Shown here piece after piece: positions 43,507 to 56,393 of a stretch of DNA of 64,000 nt. The DNA lies in assembly GCA_904066235.2 (NCBI GenBank), contig CAJFCV020000002.1, positions 806,001 to 870,000 of the forward strand, in the 5' to 3' direction. The DNA comes from Bursaphelenchus xylophilus (Eukaryota; Nematoda; Chromadorea; Rhabditida; Aphelenchoididae). The notes under the pieces are model-generated. The model was not told the origin of the DNA, searched no databases, and saw only the letters and a program-made list of their open reading frames with translations. The position numbers were made by a program, and so were the translations under genes. The stretch's first letter is position 1. Each line of letters begins with the position of its first letter.

Positions 43507-46500
43507 TACCTAGTGAGGCTTCTCGATTTATAAATGTGCTCTGTTTTGTGTCTATTATTATATTTACAATCTCGAAGAAAAGTTTTGGAATCATTTTGTT
43601 GGATTCCTATTCATAATCGAGAAACCGCCCAAAAGAGTTTCTTTATAACTCCTTTCAATTATTCCCCTTTTTTCTCACTCACGTCACAACGCCCCTTTTT
43701 TCGGTCCACGTTTCTAATTCTTTCTAATGTCCCCCATCCTCGAATCCAAGTCTAATAGAAACTGACTTTTCGTCCATTCTCTGAGACCTTACTCCTTTTA
43801 AATTGTGACTGTTAGTTTCCAAAAAATATAGCAGGGATTAGTTACAATTTTAGACACAGTTCTGCAGGATTAAATCCGATTATGAATAGTGTTGAGTGTA
43901 AATTGATGTTAATAAAATTCGCTCTTTTTACATACTCATTTGGAATTCTGGGAATGTAATGACATGTGTAAATAGCAAGCGGGAGAATGTTTATTACTTA
44001 TGAAATTTTTTGAGGGTAAGTAGTCGGCTTGTAGGCGGAAGATTACTTAGTTTTTCTCATTATTTCAGAAAATCTTAAGGGGTTTTCGAGATGTTTGAGG
44101 CTATACGGTAGGTTAGGAAGAAAATTATCAAGAAATTTTTATGCGGTGACGTCATAGTTACTTATTTTTTGTAGGGCTTTATTTAGCCCTACAAAAAATG
44201 TGTAACATATCAAGCTGTTCGTAGATTCTCTTGTAAGAACTGTTCAAAAATTCCATACGAAATGAGGCGGCTCTGTAAAATTCAAAAAAGCATTGCACTT
44301 TCTGCGGGACTTGAACTTTTGGCTTGTTTTCCCCAACCAAAGAAAATACCGTAATTTCCCGTCAATGTGTCCTTATACTTTGCGAAAAGCCACACTTGAT
44401 CCCTCTCATTTACCGCGTCTGTTTTCGCAGACTGTTGACCTATACACACATATATAACAAAAAACCACGTCCTCGGGATTAATGACCGGACGCATTTCAC
44501 GCCTTGTAGATGCTTTCAACCCGAAATCCCGGCCTTGTTATTCGCGTTGCTCGGAGTCAACGGCCCGCTCGTTTGGATTCCGAATGCGTTTTTGTTGTAC
44601 TTGTCGAGTAAATACGGAAGTAGCTCGGGGATGAAGGATAGATAATAGGTTAAGAGGACATTTTTGACGCCCCGTCTGTGATAAAGGTTGGCACAAATTT
44701 AGAAGCAGGCCTTCTAAGATATGTGAATGTTTTTCGTAGCGAAAAAATCTGAAAGTCGAAGGATCCATTCGCCTTTCATAATTTATCCTGTATAAACGTA
44801 TACTTCATGAATATTTTTTTATTCCCTTGACTTCATTGTGTTTATGAAAATATAATTTTTTCCTGTGACACCCATAAAAATACGCTTCATATTACCGCCT
44901 ATTCAAAGTCTAATCTAATTAGCGGATCGTTTCGGAGCCTCATACAAAAACAAGTGCCATTCGAATGTTTGTTACATACAGAAAACAAATTTTAGATCTA
45001 ATTATCCAATTACGCATTTAGACATGATTAAGAAGACAAAAACGTCAAAATAAGCATGTCGTCGAATTTCAAAATAAACATCTCGTTGAATTATTTAAAC
45101 ATTTTTCTCCCCCCCCACTTACATACTGACCATGCCGTGAAGATCTTTATGTTCTTTACAGTGAAACTCTGCAATCTTGTCTGCCAACACGCTGTTAAGT
45201 TAATCGAAAGCCGATTAAGATGTGGCTGCCGAAGACCTTAAGGACTTCTAATTCTCTTATCTCAAAAAAAGTAACATAAAGGAGAGCTACGGTAACCTAA
45301 TAACTGAAAAAATGTTAAAAGAAATGCTGATTGTGTTGCTTTTTGGGACGGAAGTCGTTTTCACAGAAAAAACGTTATTTTTTTGCGGTTTTTGGCTTCT
45401 GATTTTGGGATGGGTATGTTGTGGATCGAAAGGGAAAAAATTTGTTCTTCCTATGTGAAATTGAAGGTTATAGGGTCATCGTATGATCAGAGTTAAATTG
45501 AGGATCTAATCGACAAAGACGCTGAAAAAAATTCGATCTTTTTCTAACGTTTTGTCGGCTGAAACCGACCAAAGATGCCGATAAATCCGTAGGGTACACA
45601 GATTGTGGACTTTCAATTTTATTTTCTTCTAAAACGCCGCTATTCACAACAAATTCCGTCTACAGTAAAGCAATTTTTCCCCGCGCTCAACCGTTACACC
45701 TCCTCGCCCAAGAATCAAAAATCAAACTGCATAAAAAATAACCGTATTCTGAGGTTTCCTAGTATACTTTGTCCCTTGGTCATCTTTTTGTAATTACATA
45801 TGAAATAGGGGTTTCTGACTCACAATACCACAATCAAGCCTTCCTGTTGTCACAATGGTAAAATTATTACTGCCCATGTGACATTCTACCCTTGCAATTC
45901 GATTGTTTCGCGGGAAATACGATGATTATTGGATAGGGATTCACTCGTTTGAAAAGAGTTAAGCTGCCTGCTGTGAAACACTCTATTATCTTTTTAGACG
46001 CATTTTGTTATAAGGTTTTCTTCAATAACTCCAGACGGCCTTCCTGGCTTCTGGTGTATTAAAATGTGGGGCTATGGCGAGGGATTGTGGTGCAGGGCTT
46101 TAAATTTGGTCTACGGTTTTGCGTTTGACAAGGCGGTTTCTTTTGGGATCTCTTCTTGAATGAATGAGCTAAGGAAGATGGTTTTTGTTTTCTAAATCTT
46201 CTGCAAAGCGCATAAAGCTAAAAAACGATAAGAAGTATATGTCCCTGTACTCTGCGAAGATCTCTCTAGACTCTACCGTAGAAAATCCTGTTTTCGATGA
46301 CGAATTTTAAATTTTGTATAGATATTAGCGATCCACAGCAATTACGACCTTATTCTCGGAGGGCAATCATCCACATTATTCTGGAAAGCTCTGCTGAATA
46401 TACCAGACAGTTGAGGGTCTTCGATCCCCAGGGTTTGCATCATTACTCTTTCCCACTACAAAATAATTTTAGCCCACTCAATTTTTCACCTTCAAATTTA

Positions 46501-46814
46501 CAAGCTCTACAAACTTTTTGGCAGTTATGAAAGTAGATTCATACTCAATATCTTCCCAAGGCAGTAAACACTGTATCATGTGGTGTTTGCTAAATTTGTT
46601 ATAATCCTTTTCAAAGTGGTATCGGATCATGGTTAAGCTACAAATATAAGGCTTTACGGAGCACTTTAAAGAGTACATAGAGGTCTATTTTTTCGAACTT
46701 TTGCAGCCTTGCTTTTCTATGGCTTCCTACGTAAAATATAGTAGAATGCACTTTTACAAGATGGATTTGCACCCACTTTTGTACGGAATCTCCATCCATA
46801 CAGATTATATACTT
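43507..46814. other. intergenic, no gene seen
   Basis: AT-rich DNA without supportable exons. A perfect hairpin lies at 44164-44199: a 15-bp stem, ATTTTTTGTAGGGCT with its complement, around a 6-base loop. No polymerase terminator context or gene is attached to it. Confidence 0.5.
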
Positions 46815-47265
46815 ACAAGGGAAGTACTTGAAGTGTGACGCTCAGATTTTGATGAAACTTTGCACAAATTTAGAATAATTTTTTCTAAGATATATGCGGG
46901 AATCCTAGCTCGCGCTTTGCAGAAACAACCGAGATTTTTAGATCGAAAGTTGGCGAAAATTTGGGACTTTTTGCCGAATTTCGGCACGAAAAGTTTCATG
47001 CCTATTTCAACCGTAAAGAATAATGTTTCTACAAAAAATCAAATTTTTCCGCACGAAACTGCCAAAGTTATGGCCAAAAAGCGGTTTTCTCTCTGACCGC
47101 TCTCCACGTTGAGCGTGCTCTCTCGGCGGCAAAAATCGTTCAATATCTCGGCGGCGCCCGCAAAGCGCGAGCTAAAACTTTCAGGAATTGATATTTAGTC
47201 CATACCCGATGTGTGTGCAAAATTTAAAGAAAATCTGAGCGTCACACTTGAAGTACTTCCCCTGT
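46815..47265. mobile_element. family C element, complete copy
   Basis: Ends ACAAGGGAAGTACTTGAAGT and ACTTGAAGTACTTCCCCTGT are inverted complements extending to about 36 bp (including GACGCTCAGATTTT). The interior matches 16816-17145 and 60615-60950. At 451 bp it has no coding frame. This is the only copy here with both termini. Confidence 0.8.
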
Positions 47266-50200
47266 TAGATATGAAAAAGTTTTTTCGTTGATCATGGTCC
47301 ACCAAACATGTTATCGTAGTTTATTGTGTTCGAGCGTCTTGAGCTCCGGAAGTGCTCTTTTATTTGCCCATTATGTCTGCATAACGATTTATTTCATTTG
47401 TTTTTGCCTCCTGCAAGGATGTAAATATGTTTTTCTACCACTTCAAGCTGTCTAGCGTCCAAAGCCTCAATGTAAAAAAGCGTGAGGTTAGAATTGGCAA
47501 AAATGAAAACTATTGAGTTGAAAAGGCCTACAACTACCGTATTTAAGCAAAAGCTCCTCTGGAAATTACTGTAATATCCAAAAAAATATCTTTCCAGACT
47601 TTACAGCACTATTTATTTTCTTCGAAAAATTGACGAAGTTCTTTTATCTCCTTAGGCATCAAAGCCCGCCCTACGAAATATTAGTTTCTCAAGCCGATTC
47701 TAAGAGCTCTACTTTGCGTCCCCGTTCTTGACAAATTTTTGGTCATGTAATTTGTTTGTTTTTCCCCAAAAAAATGTTTTTCGTTTTGGCTATCTCTTGA
47801 CGCACCGTTGAAATTGACCTGTAAGAATTTTTGTCACTTGAGCTCGCTGCCAAGGAAGTTCGCTATTTTTTAGCCCCTATATAACGTTTGAAAATGTCAG
47901 AAAAGCTTCTCACTATAACCTATTACAATATTCTTATACTATTTTTGTTTTTGTCGGCTACAACTTTACTGTCATTCGTTGTAGATTGATACATTTTTTG
48001 TAGACTACATTCCACTTAAAGTTTAAAATGCCCTCGGGCAGAGCAAGCATAACTCCCCCCATGTTTATGAGAGGTACTTTTACACGAATTGATATCTTTA
48101 GCCGGCTGTTTTTTATCACGTTCGCAAATAATGCATTAAATTTGGAACATTTGGGAACTAAACATCCATGTCCCAAGGAAATTTAAATTATTCAGGCCCT
48201 TCCCAAGTAAAACATTCCACGTCAAGGACGAGGATTTGTCCTTGCTTTAAAGAGTATCTGCTCTGCTAATTCGCCATTATGGTGTAGCCTAAGCAATATT
48301 TTCAATAATTCACGGTCGATTAAATGTTAGTCTTTTGTTTTGCTATTTACTCGTCCCGAGCTTTATTTGTTGACATGGTCATGTAAGCAAAATCTCATTA
48401 AAAATGTTTCCACTGAAAAAGTGGATTAAAAATGCTTTCAGCCTAAAGCTATAATTGAATTGGAGGATTAATTTATTATAAACGGGACCAATGACTAGAT
48501 CTTGGAATGGCAGTAACCGAGGTCTATAATATTTGTTTTCTGAACTGTTTACCGAAATTTGAGCTCAATTCTTTGATTTCCCACTTACGTGCCCATCTTT
48601 TGCCCCCACACTTGGGATTTTTTTGATCTCGCGTGCAGCAGGTCTTTGATCCCTACAAAATATCATTTCATTGGCCATTTATCTGTTTTCCATTAACCCT
48701 CACAGCTCTTCGGGAAACTCCTTCGACCTAAAGTCATTTCGCGAAACCTGCAGAATCGCTAATTTCCGCCTATTCAACACCAACATGATATAACAAAACC
48801 CTCTCCATTCTCACGACTTTTCCGGTTATCAAAACTTTTCCCTAAAACTTCTTTATTCTCCGCGCTTTCAGCGGCTAATATTATCGCCATATAAACCGAC
48901 AGAATATGTTAAAACATCATAACGGCTGGCAAGGTTTTGTAGAAAACGCTTGGAGTTGAAGTAATTGTCAACCAAAATCTTACGCTAAGGTTTCCTCTCG
49001 CCTTTCAAACTTGTGACGCTAACTGTCTTGTTTTACATTTATCGACCGCTCATTTTTCACCAAGCCGCCTGTTATTATTATAACGCTCGAAAGGAGAATT
49101 CGGAAGGACATGAGTAGAGAAATGCGGGAGAAGCGAGGACATCCGGCTGTCCTTGACGGGAATCCAGAACACTGAGGGACGTGCTAATGTTTCGGTTTGT
49201 TCCTCACCCCATTTTTTAATATAATTCCCCGCCAAAATGTAGTGCCGAAAAGACTTGGCAAGGGTCATGCGGTTCTTTCGGTGATAAGGAAATGTACAGA
49301 TGAACTTGATGGTGCTCCGAATGGCCCTTTGATTTTTTAAGTGTCCCGTCTGGCTTTTTTCATTGCAGTAAAATCATTGTGAACCAGCCAATTTACGTCT
49401 AGTGTTCTCGTTAATTACCTGCTAAATCGTCTGTATTTTTTCATGCTAAAAACAGCTGTTTCCAGCCACTGATACTGTATGAAGTTCTTTTAATTTCCCT
49501 CTATGCGATTTGCAGAGTATATGAGGAAGTTTTCAAGGGAAATGATGCCGTGTGTAGGTGTGTTCACTTGTCCAAAATTGTACTTGGCCACTTCTGGATT
49601 ATTTATAAACAAGCTTGGTCTCTAAAAGTTCAGAATTCAAAAATTTGTCTTTCGTTATGCCTCTTTGAAATTTAAGCTGTCATTCAACAGTAATTTCAAC
49701 GTCGGCAGTGGACTCTTTGAAACATTAACTCAACAACTGAACTCTGATGTAAGCCGCTCTTTCTTCGTGATGTAAGGCTTTTTTCCCTCAATTTTCACAA
49801 TTACCCTATTATTTACTCCTTAATTGTACCTTCTAGAAATTATTAATTGGTGCCGGCTCGTTCCCAAAGGATGATTTTTGCGCTACTTTTTTTTTTGTTT
49901 TACTTCCGATATCCACCGGGATTTAGTGGGCTTAAGACCAACTTCAGACTTGTCTCTTGTCAAAACGCGGCTTGTCTTAATTTCTGGATGGTTAAAATTC
50001 TGTAGATAAAGTACATTACATATTTGAGAGTTTTGAAGTACTTATGGTTGGTTTATCATCCAAAAAAAACTATGAATTTTCTTAGCTAGACTACTTGATT
50101 ATTATTACCCCCCTCTAATCCGTACTGTATGAAATATCCCGGAAGCGACGAGATCTCGCCGAGGATTTTGGTCAAGTTCTCGGAAGGAAACGTTTTAATT

Positions 50201-53200
50201 AAAACTCGAATGTTTACTTTCGACGTGATTATGGTTGTATATCAAACGCATATAAAGCAACAGAGATTGGACATGAGATTGGTGGGATATGCGCATTTTA
50301 TAGTTTTCGGCCTGCGGACATGTGATTATGATGAGAAAGGGATTTTTTAGACAAATCTTCATATTACTCTCTGTGATTATGACGGAGGCACTGCTTATTT
50401 TTAATGAGATATGTTGTAGGTTTACAGAACGGGCATTTTCCAGCGAATTTCCGGGGCTTTTAGACGCTAATCGGGCTTATTGATGGGAAAACTTTGGTTT
50501 TGAAAGTTTTGGATCTGAAAGTCTCGTATCTTTTGACGTTTCTGCGATAAAGCGGCCTAAAAATATCCAAAGTACTGCCTAAAATCGTTCTCTCCGCCTG
50601 TGTTATGTAAAGATCAATATTTCAGACATTATTAATATTATCCATGACACTAACTCGCCTAAATCCTGAATGGGTTATTTGTCTACCCAATCCTTTCAAA
50701 TTATTTAATAATTCCACTATAACAGGAAATGTTCTGCCTATAGCGCTAGAAAAATACGTAATCACCCATAGGGGACGTAATTATTCCACACATTTCGCGA
50801 TTCCTCTCTCTGACAATTAAAATGGAAGAAAAAATGTTTTCCTGAAGTAATTCACTTTGTTGTCCCGCAAATACGTTATGTCACGTCGTACGTGCGGGGG
50901 TCATTTGGAATTAGCATGTATAATACCCATTGATTTGGGCATTATGCTAGGGTTTGTCCTCTTTTCATACCATACATTCCGAATGTCCTATTATAATATA
51001 AAGAAAAATGTTTTTTCCGACTTTTGACCGGATTTATTAACAAGAAATGACGTCATGGGGTTAAAAATAAAACTTATTTTTGAGCGTTTTAAGGAATTGG
51101 GAGTGATGTTTTGTCCCTTTTTTTGGCAGGTTTATACTATTTTTCCTTGAGCGGAAAGGAAGGATATGGCATGCGGTATTCTCACACAGATGCCCAAATA
51201 AACATATTTTTACTTGCCAGCGGCCTTAAACTTCCTCCTTGACGCAAAGCGGATGAGAGGAATTGGTTTTCTTGGCAGACGGATATTACACTTGTTTTTT
51301 GCTTACGTTTTTTTAGAAAGTCTTTGACAAAATGGGAATTGTTTGTTTTGGATTGTCGTATGTTAAAGCAAAACTGTTTTTAAAATACGTTCTGCAACCT
51401 GTCTGGTTGTTTCTTATCTGCAGAGCGGAAAATTTCGTTAAAATTTTCAAATTTCCGCCATTTTTGGCATTCTGTTCTATGCCCTTAAAATTTTGCGAAA
51501 AATCTGGGAAAGCCCTACAACTGTTTACTAAGAATTCTCAGCACTTTCATTAGTCCGAAAATAAAATTTGCACCCATTTTTCAAAATCAGCAAGGACTCT
51601 ACTGCCTTGCCGATTTTGCAATTTTAATATCCATTTTGCAATGTAAATGTGTTTTCCTGTACGAGTGCAAGTTATTTCCCCTACTGTCAGACATTTTATC
51701 CCCAGACTACTCCATAAATTTTCCATCACAGTAATGCCAATATTGCAGTGGAGCCAAAAATTTTAATCGCCTAGAGCCCATGCACTTGTCATTCTGTCCC
51801 CCCGATTTTGATTACGAATCTATTTCACCGCACCGCCAGACATGTCCCGGCTCGTATGGCCCGTGTTTTGGAAGCCGAGTTTTGCGAATGCAATCCGACG
51901 CTTATGTCATCGTTTAATTCCGCGTTTATTAATCAAGGAAGTTGAGGATGGCAATATCAGAATTCATGTAGGGAATAAATGGAGACACAGTTGGCTAATT
52001 CCTTTGCAACATTATTTTGGGGACGTTTCGGGCGGGGATATGAACTTTGTTGCCTTTTCAGTCATTATTTATGCAAAACTTTTTAATTTCGCATAAATTA
52101 TCGGTTAAAATGGCGTTTGAGAAAAATGGGAATGCTTCCTGGATTTTTGGGAAGATTGCGGCCAAACTGTGTATTTTTTTCGAAAATAAAAAATGTGATC
52201 TTGGGATATTTTGGGAGGAAAAAATATTTTTACAGTAAGTTTTCCCTATCTATCCTACTCCATATATCAAAGACTCTCTTTAAAAAATCCGTTCTTATTT
52301 CTTCGCCTTCCTCGTTATATGTTTTACCGCGTTATTGCAATATTTCTTTATTTTCCCATTACAAACCCTCTGGAACACCCATTTCCCCCTATTCCCCCCT
52401 TTTCCAACGGTATTCGAGCCCATTCGCACTCTCAATTCGTTCCTTTCCCCCGCTCTCTCCCCGATTCCTCTCGCTTTTTCCGCCAATTCTTGCGACAGCG
52501 GTGAAAAAAACCAAACCTGCGGCGAATTCCGCGGGCCACCCGCATCGCCCGCCATTTTTCCGCATTTTCCCGCCCAAAAGACCGAGAGAAAACGAGCGCT
52601 CTGGTCGTCGGGCGCCCTCCCCTTCCAGCACGCCCTCTCCGCGAAAAGGGCGCGGAATTCGCGGACCACCCGCATTCGTCGATCGGTTCGGGAAAAAAGA
52701 TGAGAAAATGGGGAGGGAGGAGGAGAGAAATGCGGTTTTCGAGGGGATTCCTTGGAGAATAAATTAGACTAGAGGGAGAGGAGGGTAAAATTATGGGTTG
52801 GAGGAATAAAGTCGAAGATATGCACGTGATTTTTAAAGTATCAGAAGGCCATATTAGGGCATAGGGGATAAAAATGTAGCCAACATACCATGTTTGTTAT
52901 TAGGATGACTATAAACCCAAAAAAAATTTTACTTCAAAAATAGCACAAAAGCTCCTTGAAGGCCAACAAAATTAGTTTTAAGGTTAGTAGAGTGCCTAAT
53001 AAAGGATTAGGAAGCAAAAATAGGACTTGAATTGTCAAGATTTAAGATTTGTGATTAAAAGGCTTAAAACCTCAGAAAAATTCAAGTTTTACTCCAAGTA
53101 TTATATAAAACGTCCTCTAATAATCAAAAAATGCCCTCCCTACCTGACAAATGGCTGTTCGATGACACCATTCGTGACCTGTCCGCGCACCGTCCATCCA

Positions 53201-53393
53201 ATTAAACTCAGCACAACAAAAGAAAGCATAGTGATTTTGCTGAACTTTGATCTCCTCTCGATTCAAGATTACTTCATGTTCTGCTGAAAATTTTCGTGTT
53301 ACGTGCGATATATGTGACAGTTTATGTATGGAGACTTGGTTGAGTGAAGACGTATTTTACAGACAGGATTGGCGAGCGAAAGGAGTTGCGGAG
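47266..53393. other. long gene-free interval
   Basis: No exon with domain, signal or splice support was found in about 6 kb. A GC-rich, pyrimidine-rich island lies at about 52370-52700, like those at 5.8-10.5 kb. Open frames at 50129-50350 and 51842-52096 have no recognisable features. No member of the abundant MITE family occurs here. Confidence 0.45.
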
Positions 53394-56393
53394 ATGTCGG
53401 CGGAGGCACCGGCTTCGGCTCCGTTCGTGGGGATGCTCTACCTGTGCGTGAGCTTGTTCCCGATTCCCTTTCAGGGACTGGTCATGTTTGTAAGTGATCT
53501 TGAGTGGAAAAATCAAAAAAAAATGTTGTTTTTTTGTAAATTTGCTGGATCTGTCGCTTCGAAAATCGCTTCTGACAAGGAAAATACTTTTATGGGGGCT
53601 CCGACTTTTCGACGGGACATAACTCAAAAAATCCGAAAAATTGTGCTGATTAAGAATATGTAAAAATTAGCTGCCCGATAAAAATTTATTTTCCATATGT
53701 CCCGTCGAAAGGTAGGAGCCCACATAAAACCACTTTCCTTGTAAAATTCTAAAATACGCCATTCCACTTTTGTAGGGTGCAATAAAATCGCGGCTAGTCC
53801 GTTCGCGTCCCGCCTACTTCATAATGTTCGTCCTATCAGTGGTGGAAACGGGCCAACTTTTAATCCACGCGTCGACCGGCGGCTTCCTCATTGCTCGACA
53901 AGAGATCCCGGAAGCAATTAACGCCGCTCTCTCACATATCATGCTCCCATTGTGGCTGAGCATGGTGTTCCTACACGTTCATCTGAGCATGAACAGAGTA
54001 TTTGTGATTACCGTAAATAAGTGCGCGTCCTCCGAGGGCTACTGCAGTTACAGTAACCTGCTCGCGGGAGTGTGTTGTGTGGCCGGGACGGTCGCCGGCT
54101 ACGGCTGTCATGTGGATCAAATGCGATTTCGTTTGTCGATCATGGCGTGGGCCTCGAACCCGGATTCTTCGTGGCTGGTCACCGCGTTGTACTACATACA
54201 ACTTTTTTTGCCCGTCGTGGGAATTGTAAATTGCCTACTGATTGTGTGCGTGATTATGAAAAAGGTGAGTATCACGCTTCTTGGCCGAAAATATTTATTT
54301 TGAAAATTGGAAATCGCCACTTACAGTGGGGGATCTGATCCAGTGGCAAAAAGCGCACCATTTTGCATCCAGGAAGTATCAAAAATGTGGCAAAATGCTT
54401 CCATCTCCAAGTGAAAAACTCCGATTTCAAAAGCGCGTCCTTGAAAACGAAGTTTTTTCACATGGAGAGGGAAGCATTTTGCCACATTTGTGATACTTCC
54501 CGGATGAAAAATGGTACTTTTTTTGCCACTGGGTCAGGTCCGTCACTGTATATTGTTGTAGTGGGTTTTTGATGACTAAAAGGGAAATCAAAAATTTTCG
54601 AATCATTAAGCTTGCATTTTGCAATTTCAAGTGGGGTATTCAACGATCTTTAAAAAATGAAAAAATCGCATTTTCCCGACTTTCAAAAAATTTGAAATTT
54701 TCAGCGCCGCCGCTTCCAAAACAACTCAAATATCATCGGGTCGACGGAGGTTCGAATTTTTTTCCACTCGAGCATCGCCTTCTTCCTCACTGCCGCAAAT
54801 ATTTTCCTCTGGTTTCCGTTGAATCGCCTCTTCAACAGTGTCGTTATAATCAATGTTTTGGTGAATTTGGAATGGATTCTCATATGTGCACTACCTCCTT
54901 TTCTCACATTGATTTTTAATACGTAAGGCAGCAGAGTTATTGGCGAAAAAAAATTTCAGTCGCGCCGAGCAAAAATATTTTGTCAAGTGTAATACAGGGT
55001 GACCCAAAATAACGGAGACGAATTTTGGAAGGGCCCACCGCGAAACCCGGGCGTTATAGAAACACAAGCGACAGTGGGTAATATTCTATAAGACTTTCTC
55101 TATAATCCACGAAAATTTGGCGGAGTCATCATGTCGCAGGAAAAAGTTACAGCTTAACAAAAATGCCTTGCGCCATTTTTTGGCCCTCAATTTTGGTTCC
55201 TTTGTGTTGTGTAGAGCATGGCTGTACTACAGCCGCAGAAATGGCAAGTTTATTTGTTTTGCTAGACTACTACGTCTCTAAGCAAGCAGTTCTGTAGGTT
55301 TCTGGGCTACGGTTTTTATTTCTACGGTTGTACCAATCTCAACATTGAAGATCGCCATTTTTTCCAAATTTTTTCGATAAAAAATTCAGTTTTTTTAGAA
55401 TAAAGCTAAAACCGCTAGAACGTATTCTATACATAAATACAGTAATTCTGGAAAAAGCTGTGATTGCTGCTGGTTGCAACAGATTTTCCTTGACAAGTTT
55501 CTCGCCCAGAACTACCCCATGGCACGCGGCTTTGAGAAAGATGGGTTATCGATAACAAAATGACAAGATAGATAAAAACGGCGCATTCTGCTCTTGTACA
55601 ATTATGAATACGACTCTTGAGAAACGGACTAGGGCACTTTCGGTCTTTATGTTTCACCGGCTCGACTGGTATTCCGCCTAAGGCAAAAATAAGGCAGAAT
55701 TCTAGTGATTACCAAATAGCATTCCGTAGCAGTTACAAAATGTTTCTCTTTTGGTTCTATGGTGTTCCTTTAATCATGTTGTAGTAACTCATATTACATT
55801 TTGCCTTATCTAACATTTAAACTCCTTTTTACCGATACATTTTCAAAAAAGGCCGATTTTTGCACTTCAACTCCCTGAAAATACTCGGCTGTAACTTTTG
55901 AACCATCGATAGTTAAGCTTAGTATGATAGCTCATTTTAAAGGTCTTATTATGATAATTTATAACTGCAAATCTCAAACTATTCCGAGTTTTCTTTTTTG
56001 AGTAAGGCAGCTTTCTTGCAAAAAGACCCCACGGGCAGAAAGGTCCGAGTCAACCGGATATATTCATGTGGTTCAAGGCACAAGAGCGTCGTACAACAAA
56101 ACTTCCGGTATATAAAACTACACTAACGTGGTACTGTAGTATAAATAAGGAATCACTCATGAATCTTCATAGGCCGCAGAAAAAACGGGAAATCTTTTGT
56201 CTCCGTTATTTTGGGTCACCCTGTATAATTTTTTTTTTCAATTTCCAAAAAATTGTTTTTCAGTGAGATCCGAGACACGATACTCGAGTCGTTCGGGGAG
56301 AAAGCCCGAATATTTTTGTTGACCGATCATCAGCCCAAACGATTGAATAACAAATGTAAATTACTTGGGAACGGAACGGGTACGCCTGTGTGA
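53394..56393 (+). CDS. 7TM chemoreceptor-like GPCR (4 exons)
   Basis: Exons 53394-53489, 53776-54264, 54705-54922 and 56264-56393 join in frame to about 310 residues. Seven hydrophobic segments are visible: GMLYLCVSLFPIPFQGLVMF (1), YFIMFVLSVVETGQLLIHA (2), LPLWLSMVFLHVHLSMNRVF (3), NLLAGVCCVAGTVAGYG (4), YYIQLFLPVVGIVNCLLIV (5), SIAFFLTAANIFLWFPLN (6) and WILICALPPFLTLIF (7). LSMNRVFVI after helix 3 resembles the (D/N)R motif of nematode serpentine receptors, and NTEIRDTILESFG has helix-8 character. It looks like an Srx/Srt-type receptor, but the subfamily is not certain; ligand unknown. The ATG at 53394 follows a TATTTTACAG that could be a (trans-)splice acceptor; an in-frame ATG at 53328 would add 22 residues. 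All introns but none of the exons carry repeats or MITEs. Confidence 0.8.
53575..53742. mobile_element. foldback repeat, family B, short copy in GPCR intron 1
   Basis: Ends ACAAGGAAAATACTTTTATG and GGTTTTATGTGGG complement with CTTTCCTTGT. The arms pair through CTTTTCGACGGGACATA and its complement. It is an internally shortened relative of 25595-26016, sharing AATATGTAAAAATTAGCTGC. Confidence 0.75.
54324..54548. mobile_element. palindromic TA-type MITE, copy 15, in GPCR intron 2
   Basis: Begins CAGTGGGGGATCTGATCC after TA and ends GGTCAGGTCCGTCACTG before TA, 60 bp downstream of the exon 2 donor. Confidence 0.9.
54996..56223. mobile_element. 1.23 kb TIR element with TA target duplication, in GPCR intron 3
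   Basis: A perfect 25-bp TIR: CAGGGTGACCCAAAATAACG plus GAGAC (54996-55020), with its complement at 56199-56223. TA lies at both edges (54994-54995, 56224-56225). Termini of the form CAGGGTG.CCCAAAA with a TA duplication fit the Tc1/mariner group. No transposase frame of useful length is present, so it is nonautonomous or decayed. Confidence 0.85.

Noticed and set aside
50129..50350. 73-residue plus-strand open frame in the gene-free interval
   Set aside because: Amino-acid content is plausible, but there is no recognisable domain, no neighbouring exon and no regulatory context.
51842..52096. 84-residue plus-strand open frame
   Set aside because: No domain or exon partner; likely chance.
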